Notes: generated by a model not told the origin, from the letters alone. DNA of 55,252 nt from Thermoplasmatota archaeon (GCA_028279585.1 JANQNL010000092.1:1-55252); one strand, 5' to 3'; counted from the first letter of the stretch, positions 44,805-54,400 are shown. Made by a program: numbers and translations.

Positions 44805-47159
44805 TCAGATTGGGAAAGGCAGCGCTGAGCTTATCGTCAGACCGAAGGACAGGTCCTGGTAGACGATGAGGTAGGTCAGGAAGTAGAACACCAGCGTTCC
44901 ACCGTTGAGAAGCGGAAGACCTGCCTGCGGGTTGCCTTTGAGTACGAAGTACATCAGGACCGAGAAACCGGCCATGGTCCCGAGGAAGCAACCAACGGCC
45001 ATGAGTAGGTTCGAGGGCATGCCCAGGAACGTCTCGTGCGGCAGGAAAGTATAGCTGGACACAATGAGAAGACCAGGGATGATGATATCCCCAAGGCCGA
45101 CGAACATGGCCTTGCGGGCACCGACCTTCTTTGGCCTGTTGGTGAGGCCTGCTTCCTGGCGGAAGCTGTATTTCAGCGTTTTAGGCGCGACCAGAATGAT
45201 CGGAAGTGATAATTTCAGCACAGCGTCTGCAAGGGAGAGCATATGCTTGGTCTTGTAGACCGCTATAGCATCATAGATGGCCAGCAGGACCATGATGAGC
45301 ATGATCGGAGCTATAGATAGCGAGATGCCGATGATGCCCAGGGCGCCGACACCCACAAGGATGCCGCACAGGTTCACCACATACCACTCTGGCCATAGGA
45401 ACAGGATAAGCGTGATGATACCAGAGATGAGGACACCAACGAACAGCGCTGGGGAGAGGTCGAACACGAAGTATAGCGAGGGTATCTTGGAGCTGTGTAG
45501 CTGGTTGCTTCCACCACTGGCGCTGATGGTCACGACCCTGACCGGGTAGTCGGAATCCTTGTCACTGTCATACTGACAGACGAGGATGTGGTCGTCGATA
45601 CCGTCGTGTGACCTACCTGTCTCGTATGACATGTTGTAATATGTCTTGAAGGCGACCTTGTCCGCATCGCCGGGTGAATATCTGAACAGGATGTAGCCCT
45701 CAGAACTGTAGACCAGCTCGTCCCCACCAAGACCTTCGAGCGCGTCACCGAACCATATTGTGTCGGGGACCTTTTCGAGCTCGCGTTCTTTGAGAACATC
45801 GCCCTGGTGGTCGTAGAGCGTGAGCTTGGTATCCTCGGTCTGGGCAAGGACCTGAATGCCCTCGTCATCGACCTGGGTGATCCAAGCGTCCTGAACATCT
45901 GTTGGAATGACCTCGTCCGAGCTGTAGGTCGAGGTATCCGATATCTTGATGAGCCTGACCGTCCCGTTCGACCGGACAAGGATGGCGTCCATGTACGAGT
46001 CCAGGAACTCCGGGTCCTCAAGGCGAAGCTCGTCGAATGTCATCTGGGTGCCACTGGACTTCGAGCTGACCCCGTAGATCCATGAGGCTATATCAAGAGA
46101 GTCATCCCTCATGACCACTATTCCATGGTCCAGGGTAACGGAGCTTTCGTAGAGATTGCTACCTTGTTCCTCGAGGAAGTTCAGCTGCAGGTCGTAATGG
46201 GAGTGATAGCTGATGTTCGCCGCAGGAGCAAGGCTCGATACTATGATGTGTTGACCTTCCACGTCCGTGTATCCGGTCACCACATGGATGTTCTCCACCC
46301 ATGTTCCTTCATGCCTTGCAGCCAGCATCCCAACCTGCTCCAGGCTGTCCGCATCGTAGATGTACACATCCCCGGTGTCCATCCCTAATAGGACCTCGTC
46401 ATCCCCATCCATCCAGATGTCGGCCGTGGCCACGCAGGTAACTTCCCCCGCAGGCCCAGCAGCATCATTGAAATCGTACTCAGGGATAGGATACAGCACC
46501 AGTGCCATCACAGGGACGAACACGTAACACATGGTCCCGAACACGGCACCAAGAACGATGAACTTGAGGATGATCAGCTTTCTGAACTTGATGATGAGTA
46601 AGAGAACGCCCGTGAAGCAAACGAGCGAGATGAGATAGAGCACAGCGATGAGCGGATTAGAGCCTTGCTCCTCGGTGAACGCAGCCATCCCCATGTCCTT
46701 GAAGGTCGGGGAGACGAAGACAGCGATGGCGATGGTTATGATGAACATCACGACCATGAACCCGACGGCGAACATCTCTGGCTGGCCGACGTGTGGCTTC
46801 GGTGGAGGGCCCTGTTCCTTCTCCTCCTCTTCAGCTTTTTTCGCAGCCTCTTCCGCCTTCTTCTTTCGCTCTTCCTTTGGCTCGATGTCCACAACGAAAA
46901 GGCCCTTGAGGTACCGCTGGAAATCCTCCATAGAAACTCTCGAACCCCCCCCGCCATCCGTCCCCACCCTTTGCTCGCTGCGCCGTACCGCCGCCTCTCC
47001 CCCGGCGGTCTGCTCGCTCGCATGCATATTTGGAGAATGAGAGTTTCTATGGACCTGCTTCTTCGCTTCCTGCTTGTCGAGCTGTTCTGGCTCTGGCTCA
47101 TCCTCTTCTTTCCTCTTGCTCTTTCGAGCAGAGCCTTTGCCCTTTCGTTTCTTGCTCAT
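44805..47159 (-). CDS. Presenilin/SPP-like intramembrane aspartyl protease with propeller-like ectodomain
   Basis: A 784-residue membrane protein. The catalytic signatures of GxGD proteases are present: YD at 629-630 (LLAIYDAIAVY), GLGD at 688-691, and a PAL-equivalent GLPLLNGG at 747-754. Nine membrane helices can be placed: about 128-149, 167-190, 196-223, 568-588, 592-608, 612-636, 684-704, 715-740 and 745-768. A 340-residue extracellular domain (225-565) sits between TM3 and TM4 and is homologous to the PstC/A ectodomain. The 127-residue cytoplasmic N-terminus is highly charged; residues about 36-78 are encoded by a repeat element. The start is the ATG at 47159 with GGGAGTG upstream, 25 bp after the valS stop, so it is likely cotranscribed with valS. 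Archaeal homologues are usually about 300 residues. Confidence 0.87.
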   Translation of the reverse strand: MSKKRKGKGSARKSKRKEEDEPEPEQLDKQEAKKQVHRNSHSPNMHASEQTAGGEAAVRRSEQRVGTDGGGGSRVSMEDFQRYLKGLFVVDIEPKEERKKKAEEAAKKAEEEEKEQGPPPKPHVGQPEMFAVGFMVVMFIITIAIAVFVSPTFKDMGMAAFTEEQGSNPLIAVLYLISLVCFTGVLLLIIKFRKLIILKFIVLGAVFGTMCYVFVPVMALVLYPIPEYDFNDAAGPAGEVTCVATADIWMDGDDEVLLGMDTGDVYIYDADSLEQVGMLAARHEGTWVENIHVVTGYTDVEGQHIIVSSLAPAANISYHSHYDLQLNFLEEQGSNLYESSVTLDHGIVVMRDDSLDIASWIYGVSSKSSGTQMTFDELRLEDPEFLDSYMDAILVRSNGTVRLIKISDTSTYSSDEVIPTDVQDAWITQVDDEGIQVLAQTEDTKLTLYDHQGDVLKERELEKVPDTIWFGDALEGLGGDELVYSSEGYILFRYSPGDADKVAFKTYYNMSYETGRSHDGIDDHILVCQYDSDKDSDYPVRVVTISASGGSNQLHSSKIPSLYFVFDLSPALFVGVLISGIITLILFLWPEWYVVNLCGILVGVGALGIIGISLSIAPIMLIMVLLAIYDAIAVYKTKHMLSLADAVLKLSLPIILVAPKTLKYSFRQEAGLTNRPKKVGARKAMFVGLGDIIIPGLLIVSSYTFLPHETFLGMPSNLLMAVGCFLGTMAGFSVLMYFVLKGNPQAGLPLLNGGTLVFYFLTYLIVYQDLSFGLTISSALPFPI
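46927..47053. repeat. Repeat element, copy A, read through in frame inside the presenilin-like gene
   Basis: Perfect 15-bp terminal inverted repeats TCCATAGAAACTCTC (46927-46941) and its complement (47039-47053) flank 97 bp. The interior has the C-rich module (46944-46980, ending CCCCACCCTTTGCTCGCTG), a hairpin ACCGCC...GGCGGT (46987-46992/47004-47009), and the end module with GCTCGCTCGCAT (47012-47023). A 20-bp stretch (46997-47016) is identical to 50133-50152, and the GCTCGCTCGCAT end to 7957-7968. On the minus strand it is coding without a stop, giving a Gly/Arg/Glu-rich segment (residues about 36-78). Confidence 0.82.
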
Positions 47160-47184
47160 GGGCACTCCCGGGCCACTTGCAGCC

Positions 47185-49857
47185 TCACTTCCTGACAAGG
47201 ACCACGTAATCGCCTATCTGGATGCTCTCGACGCCCTTGCCCTGTAGGGACTTGGACGTTCCGAACTCCATATATTCCGGACCGAGCTTGACGGCCTTGC
47301 CGTCGAGCTCGATAAGGTATGAACCTTCATTGGTGATAGTATTATGGACGGCCTCGGGGTCGGCCTCCTTGAGGTGAGCGATGATGGTTTTGGCATCGCC
47401 CTTGAACTCTGGACCGATCTTGGAGAAGACCGGCTTTATCTCCGAGACCTTCTCTGAAAGGTCCTCGGTCTTGGCAAAGCCGATGGTCTGGGCCTTGAGC
47501 GTCTCCTTGATGTCCTCGAGCGAACCTGCGAGCGCACCCTCCTTGTCGCCTGCGATGATCTCGACAAGCTCGATGGGTGCTCCCAAGGCTATCCTGTTGG
47601 AGGACTTCCAGTTCCTGATGCCCGCGATCATCTCCCTGATCTCGTCACCGGTCTCAACAGCTTCCTGGTCGAACATCAGAGGCTGTGGCCAGAGCGAGAT
47701 ATGAACGCTCTTGTCACCGGCGCTGTCCTTGTAGATGGTCTGGTAGATCTCCTCTGTTATGTGGGGGAAGTACACCCCAAGCATTTTGGTGATGCCCAGG
47801 CCGATGTTGTAGAGCGTGTAGACAAGGCCGTCGTCCGCGCCTTGGTAGATCCGGTACTTGCACATCTCGATGTAGTTGTCCGCAAGGTCGTGCCACATGA
47901 AGTCCTCGATGGCAGCCCTTGCCTTTTCGAACCTGTAGTTGTCGTTCTCCTCGGTTGCGACCTTGACGGTCTTCGAGTACTTCGTTAGGATCCACTTGTC
48001 GATGGGTCGAAGGTCTGCAGGGTTGACCTGGCCGCCCTTCTCCTTGAGCTGTGCTGCATCAAGGTCCTTGAAAGCAGACGAGATGAGCTTGCAAAGGTTG
48101 TAGTACTTCGTCGTGAGCTGCCTGCCGCGCTTGACGTCGACGCTCCTGAACGCATGGTCCTTTCCGAGCGAGCAGTTGGATGCGTAGTATCTGATGGCAT
48201 CGCCACCGTCGTTCTCCAGGATGGCCAGTGGGTCAATGGCGTTTCCCTTGCTCGCATGCATCGGGGTTCCGTCCTCGGCCATGATGAAGCCGCCCATCAT
48301 GATATTGTCCCAGGGCTTGGAACTGTTGAGAAGATGTGAGCGGAGCAGTGTGTAGAAGGCCCATGTCCTGATGATGTCATGCGACTGTGGGCGAAGCTGG
48401 ACCGGATAGAACTTTTTGAACATATCCTCGTCCCGCTGCCAGAAACCACAATACAGAGCAGAGAGTGACGAGTCCATCCAGGTGTCGAACACTTCTTCGC
48501 TTCCCTTGACCGGTCCACCGCACTTGGGACACTTGTCCTCTGGTGGGGCCTGGATGGTCGGGTCGACGTAGCAGTCCTCTTCCCTGGCGACTACGAGACC
48601 GTCACACTCTGGGTCCTCGCACAGCCATATAGGGATAGGTGTTGCGAAGTAGCGCTGCCTGGAGATGACCCAATCCCAGGAAAGGGAATCGATCCACTCC
48701 TCGAGCCTGATCTTCATGTACTCTGGGAACCAATTGACCTCATCGGACCTGGCCCTGACCTCCTCCTTGAAGTCCATTATCTTGAGGAACCACTGGTTGA
48801 CCTGCAGGAACTCGATAGGGGCCTTGCATCTCCAGCAGGACCCGACGTTCTGCTCCAGGTCCACCTGCTTGGTGAGCTCGCCTGAGGCCTTGAGGTCTTC
48901 GATGATCTGCTTCCTGGCATCCTCGAGGTTCATGCCCTCATACTTGCCAGCAAGCTCGGTCATGTTGCCGTTCTCGTCGATTCCCTTCTCCATCGGAAGG
49001 TCGTACTTGAAGACCCAGTTAAGGTCCTCCTTGTCCCCGATGGTACAGATCATGACAAGTCCAGAGCCGAAGTCCATCTCCACCTTGTCGTCTGTGAAGA
49101 TCTTGACCTTCTTTCCAAAGGCCGGGGTGATGAGCTCCTTTCCCTCCATCTCTGGAGCGCGTGGATCGTCTGGGTGAATGGCCACCATCTGGCAGGTGCA
49201 TAGAAGCTCCGGTCGTGTGGTCGCTATCTCGTATGTCTCGTCGGAGTCTGCGCGCTTGAACAGGATGGTGTTGAGCTTGGTGGTCCTGTCCTGGTACTCG
49301 CATTCTGCTTCTGCCAGGGCAGTTCCGCATCTGGGGCACCAGTTGACCGGGAAGGTATCCTGGTAGATGAGGCCCTGCTTGTGAAGCTTGACGAACGAGA
49401 TCTGTGTGAGCCTGCGGTAGTATTCAGCATCCGTCTGGTAGTAGGTGCTGGGGTCCATGCTCTCGCCCAGGATCTTGAACTGCCTGGTCATCTCGCCGAT
49501 GTTCGCATTTGCGAAATCGGAGCAGAGCTTGATGAACTCCTGCCTGTCATACTCACGCATCTTGATGCCATACTTCTTCTCGACGTTGACCTCGATAGGC
49601 ATCCCGTTGACGTCGAAGCACAGAGGGAACATTACGTTGAAGCCCTTCATCCTGTTGTACCTGGCTGCAAAATCGATGTGCGTGTAGTGCACAGCGTGGC
49701 CTAGGTGGAGTGGTCCCGAGGCGTACCTGGGTGGGTTGTCGATGACGAAGGGGGGCTTGGTGGAGTCAGGGTCGAAGTGGTAGATCTTCTCCCGTTCCCA
49801 CCAGTCCTGCCATTTGTGCTCCATTTCTATCTGGTCGAAGTCTGGCATATGGCTCAC
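47185..49857 (-). CDS. valS: Valyl-tRNA synthetase
   Basis: Class I synthetase charging tRNA-Val. The HIGH motif is HLGH at 51-54 (GPLHLGHAVHYT). VNWCPRCGTALAEAECEY and WDWVISRQRYFATPIPIW are typical of archaeal ValRS, CP1 editing-domain residues (TTRPEL) are present, and zinc-type cysteine pairs occur at 174/177, 341/344, 413/418 and 443/446. The KMSKS loop is strongly altered: the aligned region (533-537) reads MHASK, within GTPMHASKGNAI. At 890 residues the length is normal. The first start is a GTG at 49857, and an ATG lies at 49848; the TATA box at 49883-49893 allows either with a very short leader. It is followed by the presenilin-like protease gene. Confidence 0.93.
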   Translation of the reverse strand: MSHMPDFDQIEMEHKWQDWWEREKIYHFDPDSTKPPFVIDNPPRYASGPLHLGHAVHYTHIDFAARYNRMKGFNVMFPLCFDVNGMPIEVNVEKKYGIKMREYDRQEFIKLCSDFANANIGEMTRQFKILGESMDPSTYYQTDAEYYRRLTQISFVKLHKQGLIYQDTFPVNWCPRCGTALAEAECEYQDRTTKLNTILFKRADSDETYEIATTRPELLCTCQMVAIHPDDPRAPEMEGKELITPAFGKKVKIFTDDKVEMDFGSGLVMICTIGDKEDLNWVFKYDLPMEKGIDENGNMTELAGKYEGMNLEDARKQIIEDLKASGELTKQVDLEQNVGSCWRCKAPIEFLQVNQWFLKIMDFKEEVRARSDEVNWFPEYMKIRLEEWIDSLSWDWVISRQRYFATPIPIWLCEDPECDGLVVAREEDCYVDPTIQAPPEDKCPKCGGPVKGSEEVFDTWMDSSLSALYCGFWQRDEDMFKKFYPVQLRPQSHDIIRTWAFYTLLRSHLLNSSKPWDNIMMGGFIMAEDGTPMHASKGNAIDPLAILENDGGDAIRYYASNCSLGKDHAFRSVDVKRGRQLTTKYYNLCKLISSAFKDLDAAQLKEKGGQVNPADLRPIDKWILTKYSKTVKVATEENDNYRFEKARAAIEDFMWHDLADNYIEMCKYRIYQGADDGLVYTLYNIGLGITKMLGVYFPHITEEIYQTIYKDSAGDKSVHISLWPQPLMFDQEAVETGDEIREMIAGIRNWKSSNRIALGAPIELVEIIAGDKEGALAGSLEDIKETLKAQTIGFAKTEDLSEKVSEIKPVFSKIGPEFKGDAKTIIAHLKEADPEAVHNTITNEGSYLIELDGKAVKLGPEYMEFGTSKSLQGKGVESIQIGDYVVLVRK

Positions 49858-49882
49858 CGTGGATTGGCGTTGGGAAGAGGCT

Positions 49883-49893
49883 GTTTATATATG
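49883..49893 (-). promoter_or_regulatory. TATA box of valS
   Basis: CATATATAAAC on the minus strand, directly preceded by a run of A on that strand. It predicts a transcript start near 49861, hence a leader of 4 nt to the GTG or 13 nt to the ATG of valS. Confidence 0.65.
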
Positions 49894-49938
49894 TTTTTTT
49901 TGCACACTTGGCTAGGTATAGTATATAGTGCGCGGTCT

Positions 49939-50160
49939 TCGACCTCAGTCCCCTTCCCTCCCACCGCCTGCCCCCCAGTTGCGCGTCTGCGCCACTTCGA
50001 TGTTTAGGTTGTAGCAACAGCTGGCCTAACATCGAAGTCCAGGCGATATCAATTCTATTCAACGGGATATCGCGAAAGGATGGAAAGGTTTTCGAAGAGA
50101 CTACCATGACGAAGAAAACCTTTCAGGCGCCACTCCCCCGGCGGTCTGCTCGGTGCGCGC
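49939..50160. repeat. Repeat element, copy C/D, with three internal hairpins
   Basis: Occupies most of the 393-bp gap 49858-50250, which has no gene. The C-rich module (49950-49976) and the end module (20 bp at 50133-50152 identical to 46997-47016) frame three hairpins: 49994-50008/50025-50038 (14 bp, one bulge), 50043-50050/50066-50073 (8 bp) and 50083-50093/50114-50124 (11 bp). Outside them GCGCC (49989-49993) pairs with GGCGC (50126-50130), and ACCGCC (49963-49968) with GGCGGT (50140-50145), closing a multibranched fold. In copy A the same ACCGCC/GGCGGT pair closes a small hairpin. It lies between serA and the valS promoter. Confidence 0.78.
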
Positions 50161-50250
50161 AGCTATTATCCAGAGCTATCGCTCAAGATCGAAAGATAGA
50201 AAAGAAAACAGAAGACCCGAACCCTTGAGCCCGGGCCTTACTTCAAATGC

Positions 50251-51192
50251 TCACTGAGGCCTGTTGACCCAGTGCTCTGGGTCCTGCCCATCCAGTACCA
50301 TCAGCATCTGCCCAGCAGTGATGGTCCCGGCCTTGACCTGCGCATCCAGGGTGGAAGCACCGATGTGCGGGGTCATGATGAGGTTGTCGAGCTCCTCGAG
50401 CTTCTTGTTGGTGTTAGGCTCCTCGGCGAAGACGTCGGTTGCCGCACCAGCGATCTTGCCCTCCTTGAGAGCATCGTAGAGAGCATCCTCGTCCACGATA
50501 CCTCCACGAGCACAGTTGACGAGGTAGGCCGTAGGCTTCATCCTGTCGAACTCTGCCGCACCGACCATCCCCTTGGTCTCTGGGGTGAGAGCTGTGTGGA
50601 TGGAGAGGAAGTCTGCATTAGCATAGAGGTCTGCGCACTCACCTATACACTCGGCACTGATCTCCTCGAAGCATCTGGCTGGGAGGTATGGGTCGTAGGC
50701 GATGACGGTCATGCCAAAGGCGCGTGCCCTGTTGGCGACCTCTGTGCCGATCCTGCCGCATCCGAGAAGGCCAAGGACCTTGCCCTCGAGCTCCATTCCC
50801 AGAAGCTGCTTCTTCTCCCACTTGCCCTCGTGCATCCCGGCGTTCGCCTTGGGGATGAACCTGGCTAGAGCGAGGATATGACCCATGGCAAGCTCTGCCA
50901 CGCTGATCATGTTGCCTGTTGGAGCGTTGACCACCTTGATCCCCTTGGCGGACGCTGCCACCTTGTCGATATTATCGGTTCCAACGCCGGCCCTTCCGAT
51001 GACCTTGAGCTTCTCGCCCTTTTCGATGACCTCGGCCGTGACCTTGGTCCTGGACCTGACGCATATTCCTTCATAGTTGCCGATGATGTCGAGCAGCTCC
51101 TCGGGGGAGGCCTCGATGACATCGACCTCATGCTTCTCTCGCAGCATGTCGAGAGCTGCATCCTGCATTCCATCAGTGATGAGGATCTTCAT
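50251..51192 (-). CDS. serA: D-3-phosphoglycerate dehydrogenase, short form
   Basis: NAD-dependent first enzyme of serine synthesis. The Rossmann motif is GLLGCGRIG (141-149), and the catalytic triad of the 2-hydroxyacid dehydrogenases is R229 (NCARGG), E258 (VFAEEP) and H276 (TPHIGAS). The 313-residue protein ends soon after the substrate domain, so it lacks the ACT regulatory domain and is likely not feedback-inhibited by serine in the usual way. Another 2-hydroxyacid substrate cannot be ruled out. The ATG at 51192 has AGGTG upstream, and a TATA-like CTTTTATC lies near 51224-51231. Confidence 0.92.
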   Translation of the reverse strand: MKILITDGMQDAALDMLREKHEVDVIEASPEELLDIIGNYEGICVRSRTKVTAEVIEKGEKLKVIGRAGVGTDNIDKVAASAKGIKVVNAPTGNMISVAELAMGHILALARFIPKANAGMHEGKWEKKQLLGMELEGKVLGLLGCGRIGTEVANRARAFGMTVIAYDPYLPARCFEEISAECIGECADLYANADFLSIHTALTPETKGMVGAAEFDRMKPTAYLVNCARGGIVDEDALYDALKEGKIAGAATDVFAEEPNTNKKLEELDNLIMTPHIGASTLDAQVKAGTITAGQMLMVLDGQDPEHWVNRPQ

Positions 51193-51497
51193 AATAGCAC
51201 CTGGTCACCATGAACTCGAGGCCCTGATAAAAGAGTGTCGGTAAGACAAGCATCACAGTTTGAGAAACACCGTGAAAACGGCTTTCTAACGGCCGTATAT
51301 CTTGGCGTAATATTGATATAACTCGGGTAGTCTGAAAAGGGTCCATCCCAAGGTCGAACCAAGCAGTTGTCCAGATGTTCAGGAGGGGGAAATATTTATA
51401 TTAAACGAGACACTATCCACGGTAGTTTATATAATTATAGCCTCTATCTATATACCTGGATGAGCCTTTCAGGTGTTGTTCGAGCGGGGGTTAGACA
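51193..51497. other. Divergent intergenic region with promoters (305 bp)
   Basis: Contains the serA promoter (CTTTTATC on the minus strand near 51224-51231) and, toward the plus-strand gene, three TATA-like stretches: AATATTTATATT (51391-51402), GTTTATATAAT (51425-51435) and TCTATATACC (51447-51456). A GGGGG run lies shortly before the ATG at 51498. No gene or strong hairpin was found. Confidence 0.5.
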
Positions 51498-54400
51498 ATG
51501 AGGAAAACCGGAGCAGGGTGGTCTTCTATGGGTCTTAATGGAACCGTCAAAAAACACGGAGCAAAGGGACCAGATATGACCAGGTTCCTCCTCGTTCTAT
51601 TGATAATCATCGCCATGATATCAGTCCTTCCGATGCTGTCGGCAGAGAACTACGTCACAGCAACAAGGGCGGCCAACGATGTAGGCGTTCAATCCACCAC
51701 TCTCATCGACCAGACCAAGTATCCTTTCTCCCTGCTATCCTTCTCTGTCACTGTTGAGAACAACGACGACACCACCCTGCAGTCGTTCGATGTTGGATGC
51801 ACAGCAGAGCGCCTTGGCTTTGGTGGTTTCGAACCGGTCACAGGCAACACCACGGTCGATGTTGCAGCTTCAGCCACCACCGATGTGAACTTTCAGTTCA
51901 CACCCGGATTCGAGAGCATCTACGAGATAGTGGCCAAGGTCAATCTGGTAGGTGACTCCGACTCCTCCAACGATGAACTGAAGGTCACCATCAGCATTAT
52001 CGACCAGGTAGATGCGAACATAACGATCATGTCCCACGAGGACGGTGTCATGTATCCTGACACTGCTCAGGTCATTACAGCCAGGGTCGCGAACTCTGGG
52101 ACACAGACCATTACGGACGCTGCGACCGTCAACCTCACGATAAGCAATGCGACCGCGGAGGTCTTCTACGACGAGGTCGCCGTTGGTGCAGCAGCGCTTG
52201 CCAACCCTGGAGACTCCACTAACGTGGACTTCTCCTCATGGACACCTCCGAATCTTGAGGTATACACGATAAGGACGTCCATTGACATGGCCTCCGATGA
52301 GGATGGCGGCAACGATATCCACTCTATTGATGTGACCATTGCATCAGCAGCCACCCCTGCGGTAGAGGTCACCGCATTGGAACCTGTGGAGCAGCTCATA
52401 CCTCCAGGCCACTCGACGAAAGAGGCTGGTTACGAGACCTACCAGTTCACGATAAAGAACATCGGTCTCATCGAGGATACCTATGACTGGTATGCCTATT
52501 CCGGCCATGGATGGATAGATGGGAACAATCCGACAACAGGAACAACAACTCTAATGCAGCCGGGCGATGAGTTCGGCCCGATCCTCATTGACATCAAGGT
52601 CCCCATCGGTGCAGCCATGGGCCAACCCGACAGGCTTAACCTCACTGCGGTCTCCCAGGCCAACACCTCTGTCAAATCCACGGCCGTCGTCAACACGGTC
52701 ACCCAGGAGATCTACAACGTAGAGGTCCAGGACCCTGCATCACAGTGGGGCATACCAGGCGGAGAACCGCTTGTCTACACCTTCTTCATCAAGAACACTG
52801 GCAATGTGCCAGAGAAGTTCAACGTCGCTATTGCAGGCGTACAGCCAGGGTGGAGGGCAGAGCTACTTTCCCCAGCACAGGGAGTCACCCCATACCTTGC
52901 TCCAGGCGAGGGATATCCTGCTGTGGTCTTCGTGTTCGTCCCAGAGCTCAACTACGACACCAGGATCGAGGACCATACGTTCTACGGAGGGGATGGATAC
53001 TGCACCGTCGAAGCATGGTCGTCCACCACTGGGGTTACGGATTCTGGAACAGCTATCACCTACGTGGAGCTGATCTATACCGTCGAAATGGATGTTGAGC
53101 CAGACATCCATTATGTACAGCGGGACATCAACAAGTCCCAGCCTGTAACCTTCGACATCTCTGTCCGTAACATCTGTAACTACAGGGACAAGGTCCCAGA
53201 GGGACGGTCCATCATCAACTTCACAGTTGCCGGTGACACACCGAAGTTCGTCACACAGTGGGGAAAGAACCACACCGACGAGGCCATGAGATATGCTGCG
53301 AATGTCAACGTTCTCAACATCACCCTAGATGTAGGCGAGACCGATGATGCCCTCCAACTACGGGTAACAGTCCCGCATGATCCTCTCTCTGGTACATGCA
53401 CGGTCAACGTCACTGCCAGAAGCACTGGTGATGGGAACGGGACCGGTATAGAGATACCAGCTACAGCTTCCACACGCACCGTTGTAAATCAAAGCGCTGG
53501 AGTGGTGGTCATTGCTTCCACTGACGAGGAGAATCCCGCTTACGATAACAACACTAACGGTGTTCCAGATTGGCGCGAGGGAGCACCGCTGGATACTCTG
53601 AACCTCATGTTCAATGTCTCCAATCACGGTAACGGCGAAGACCGCTACAACCTCTCTGTCTGGGTCGAACCTTTCGGTAACGACTCGGTCTCGGAGGATT
53701 GGGAGCCAGAGATGTTCGGTTACAAGAACCAGACCAAGTTCTTGAAACCTCTCATATTCAATATCACCGAGTGCTATGACAAGGTCTATGCCAACGTCAC
53801 CATACCATCTGGAACCTCCATCGGTGCCTATGGTTGGGTCTACCTCCGAGCTACATCCCGGACCGATGGCAGTATCTGGTCCGAGGATAAGATCCGCATA
53901 TCTGTCATCGAAGGACACGCTGTGGACCTGGAACCTGAAGAGAACACTTCCAGGGTCTATCCTGACGATTACATCGTGTTCCAGATAAATGTGACGAACG
54001 CTGGGAACGGCGTGGACACCATCGATCTGAGCCTTTCCTACCCGATGCTTCTGGGTTGGAACGTGTTCCTTGACTACAACTACCTCCTGCTCGGAAAGGG
54101 TGAGACCCGTGTCGTGAACCTGACCATCAATGCCTCCAGTGAGGCTGACGCTGACATGGAGTTCAAGGTCAAGGTCACGGGTCGGTCACAGGAGGACCCC
54201 ACAAAGTTCGACGAGGTCAACTGCACAGCGATCGTCGAGCAGAGCGTGGGCGTGGACGTGGATATCCTTCAGCCAAGGATGCAGGGCGGAAAGCCTGGTG
54301 ACACGCTCTACTACATGTTTACCATCGAGAACCTTGGCAACGGCAATGACACGTTCAACATCAACTTCACTACCTATCCATACGAGAACTGGACTGTCAA

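Noticed and set aside
46927-47053. Standard MITE with target-site duplication
   Set aside because: Terminal inverted repeats exist, but I see no direct duplication outside them and the related copies do not share the same termini. I therefore call it a repeat element, not a transposon relic.
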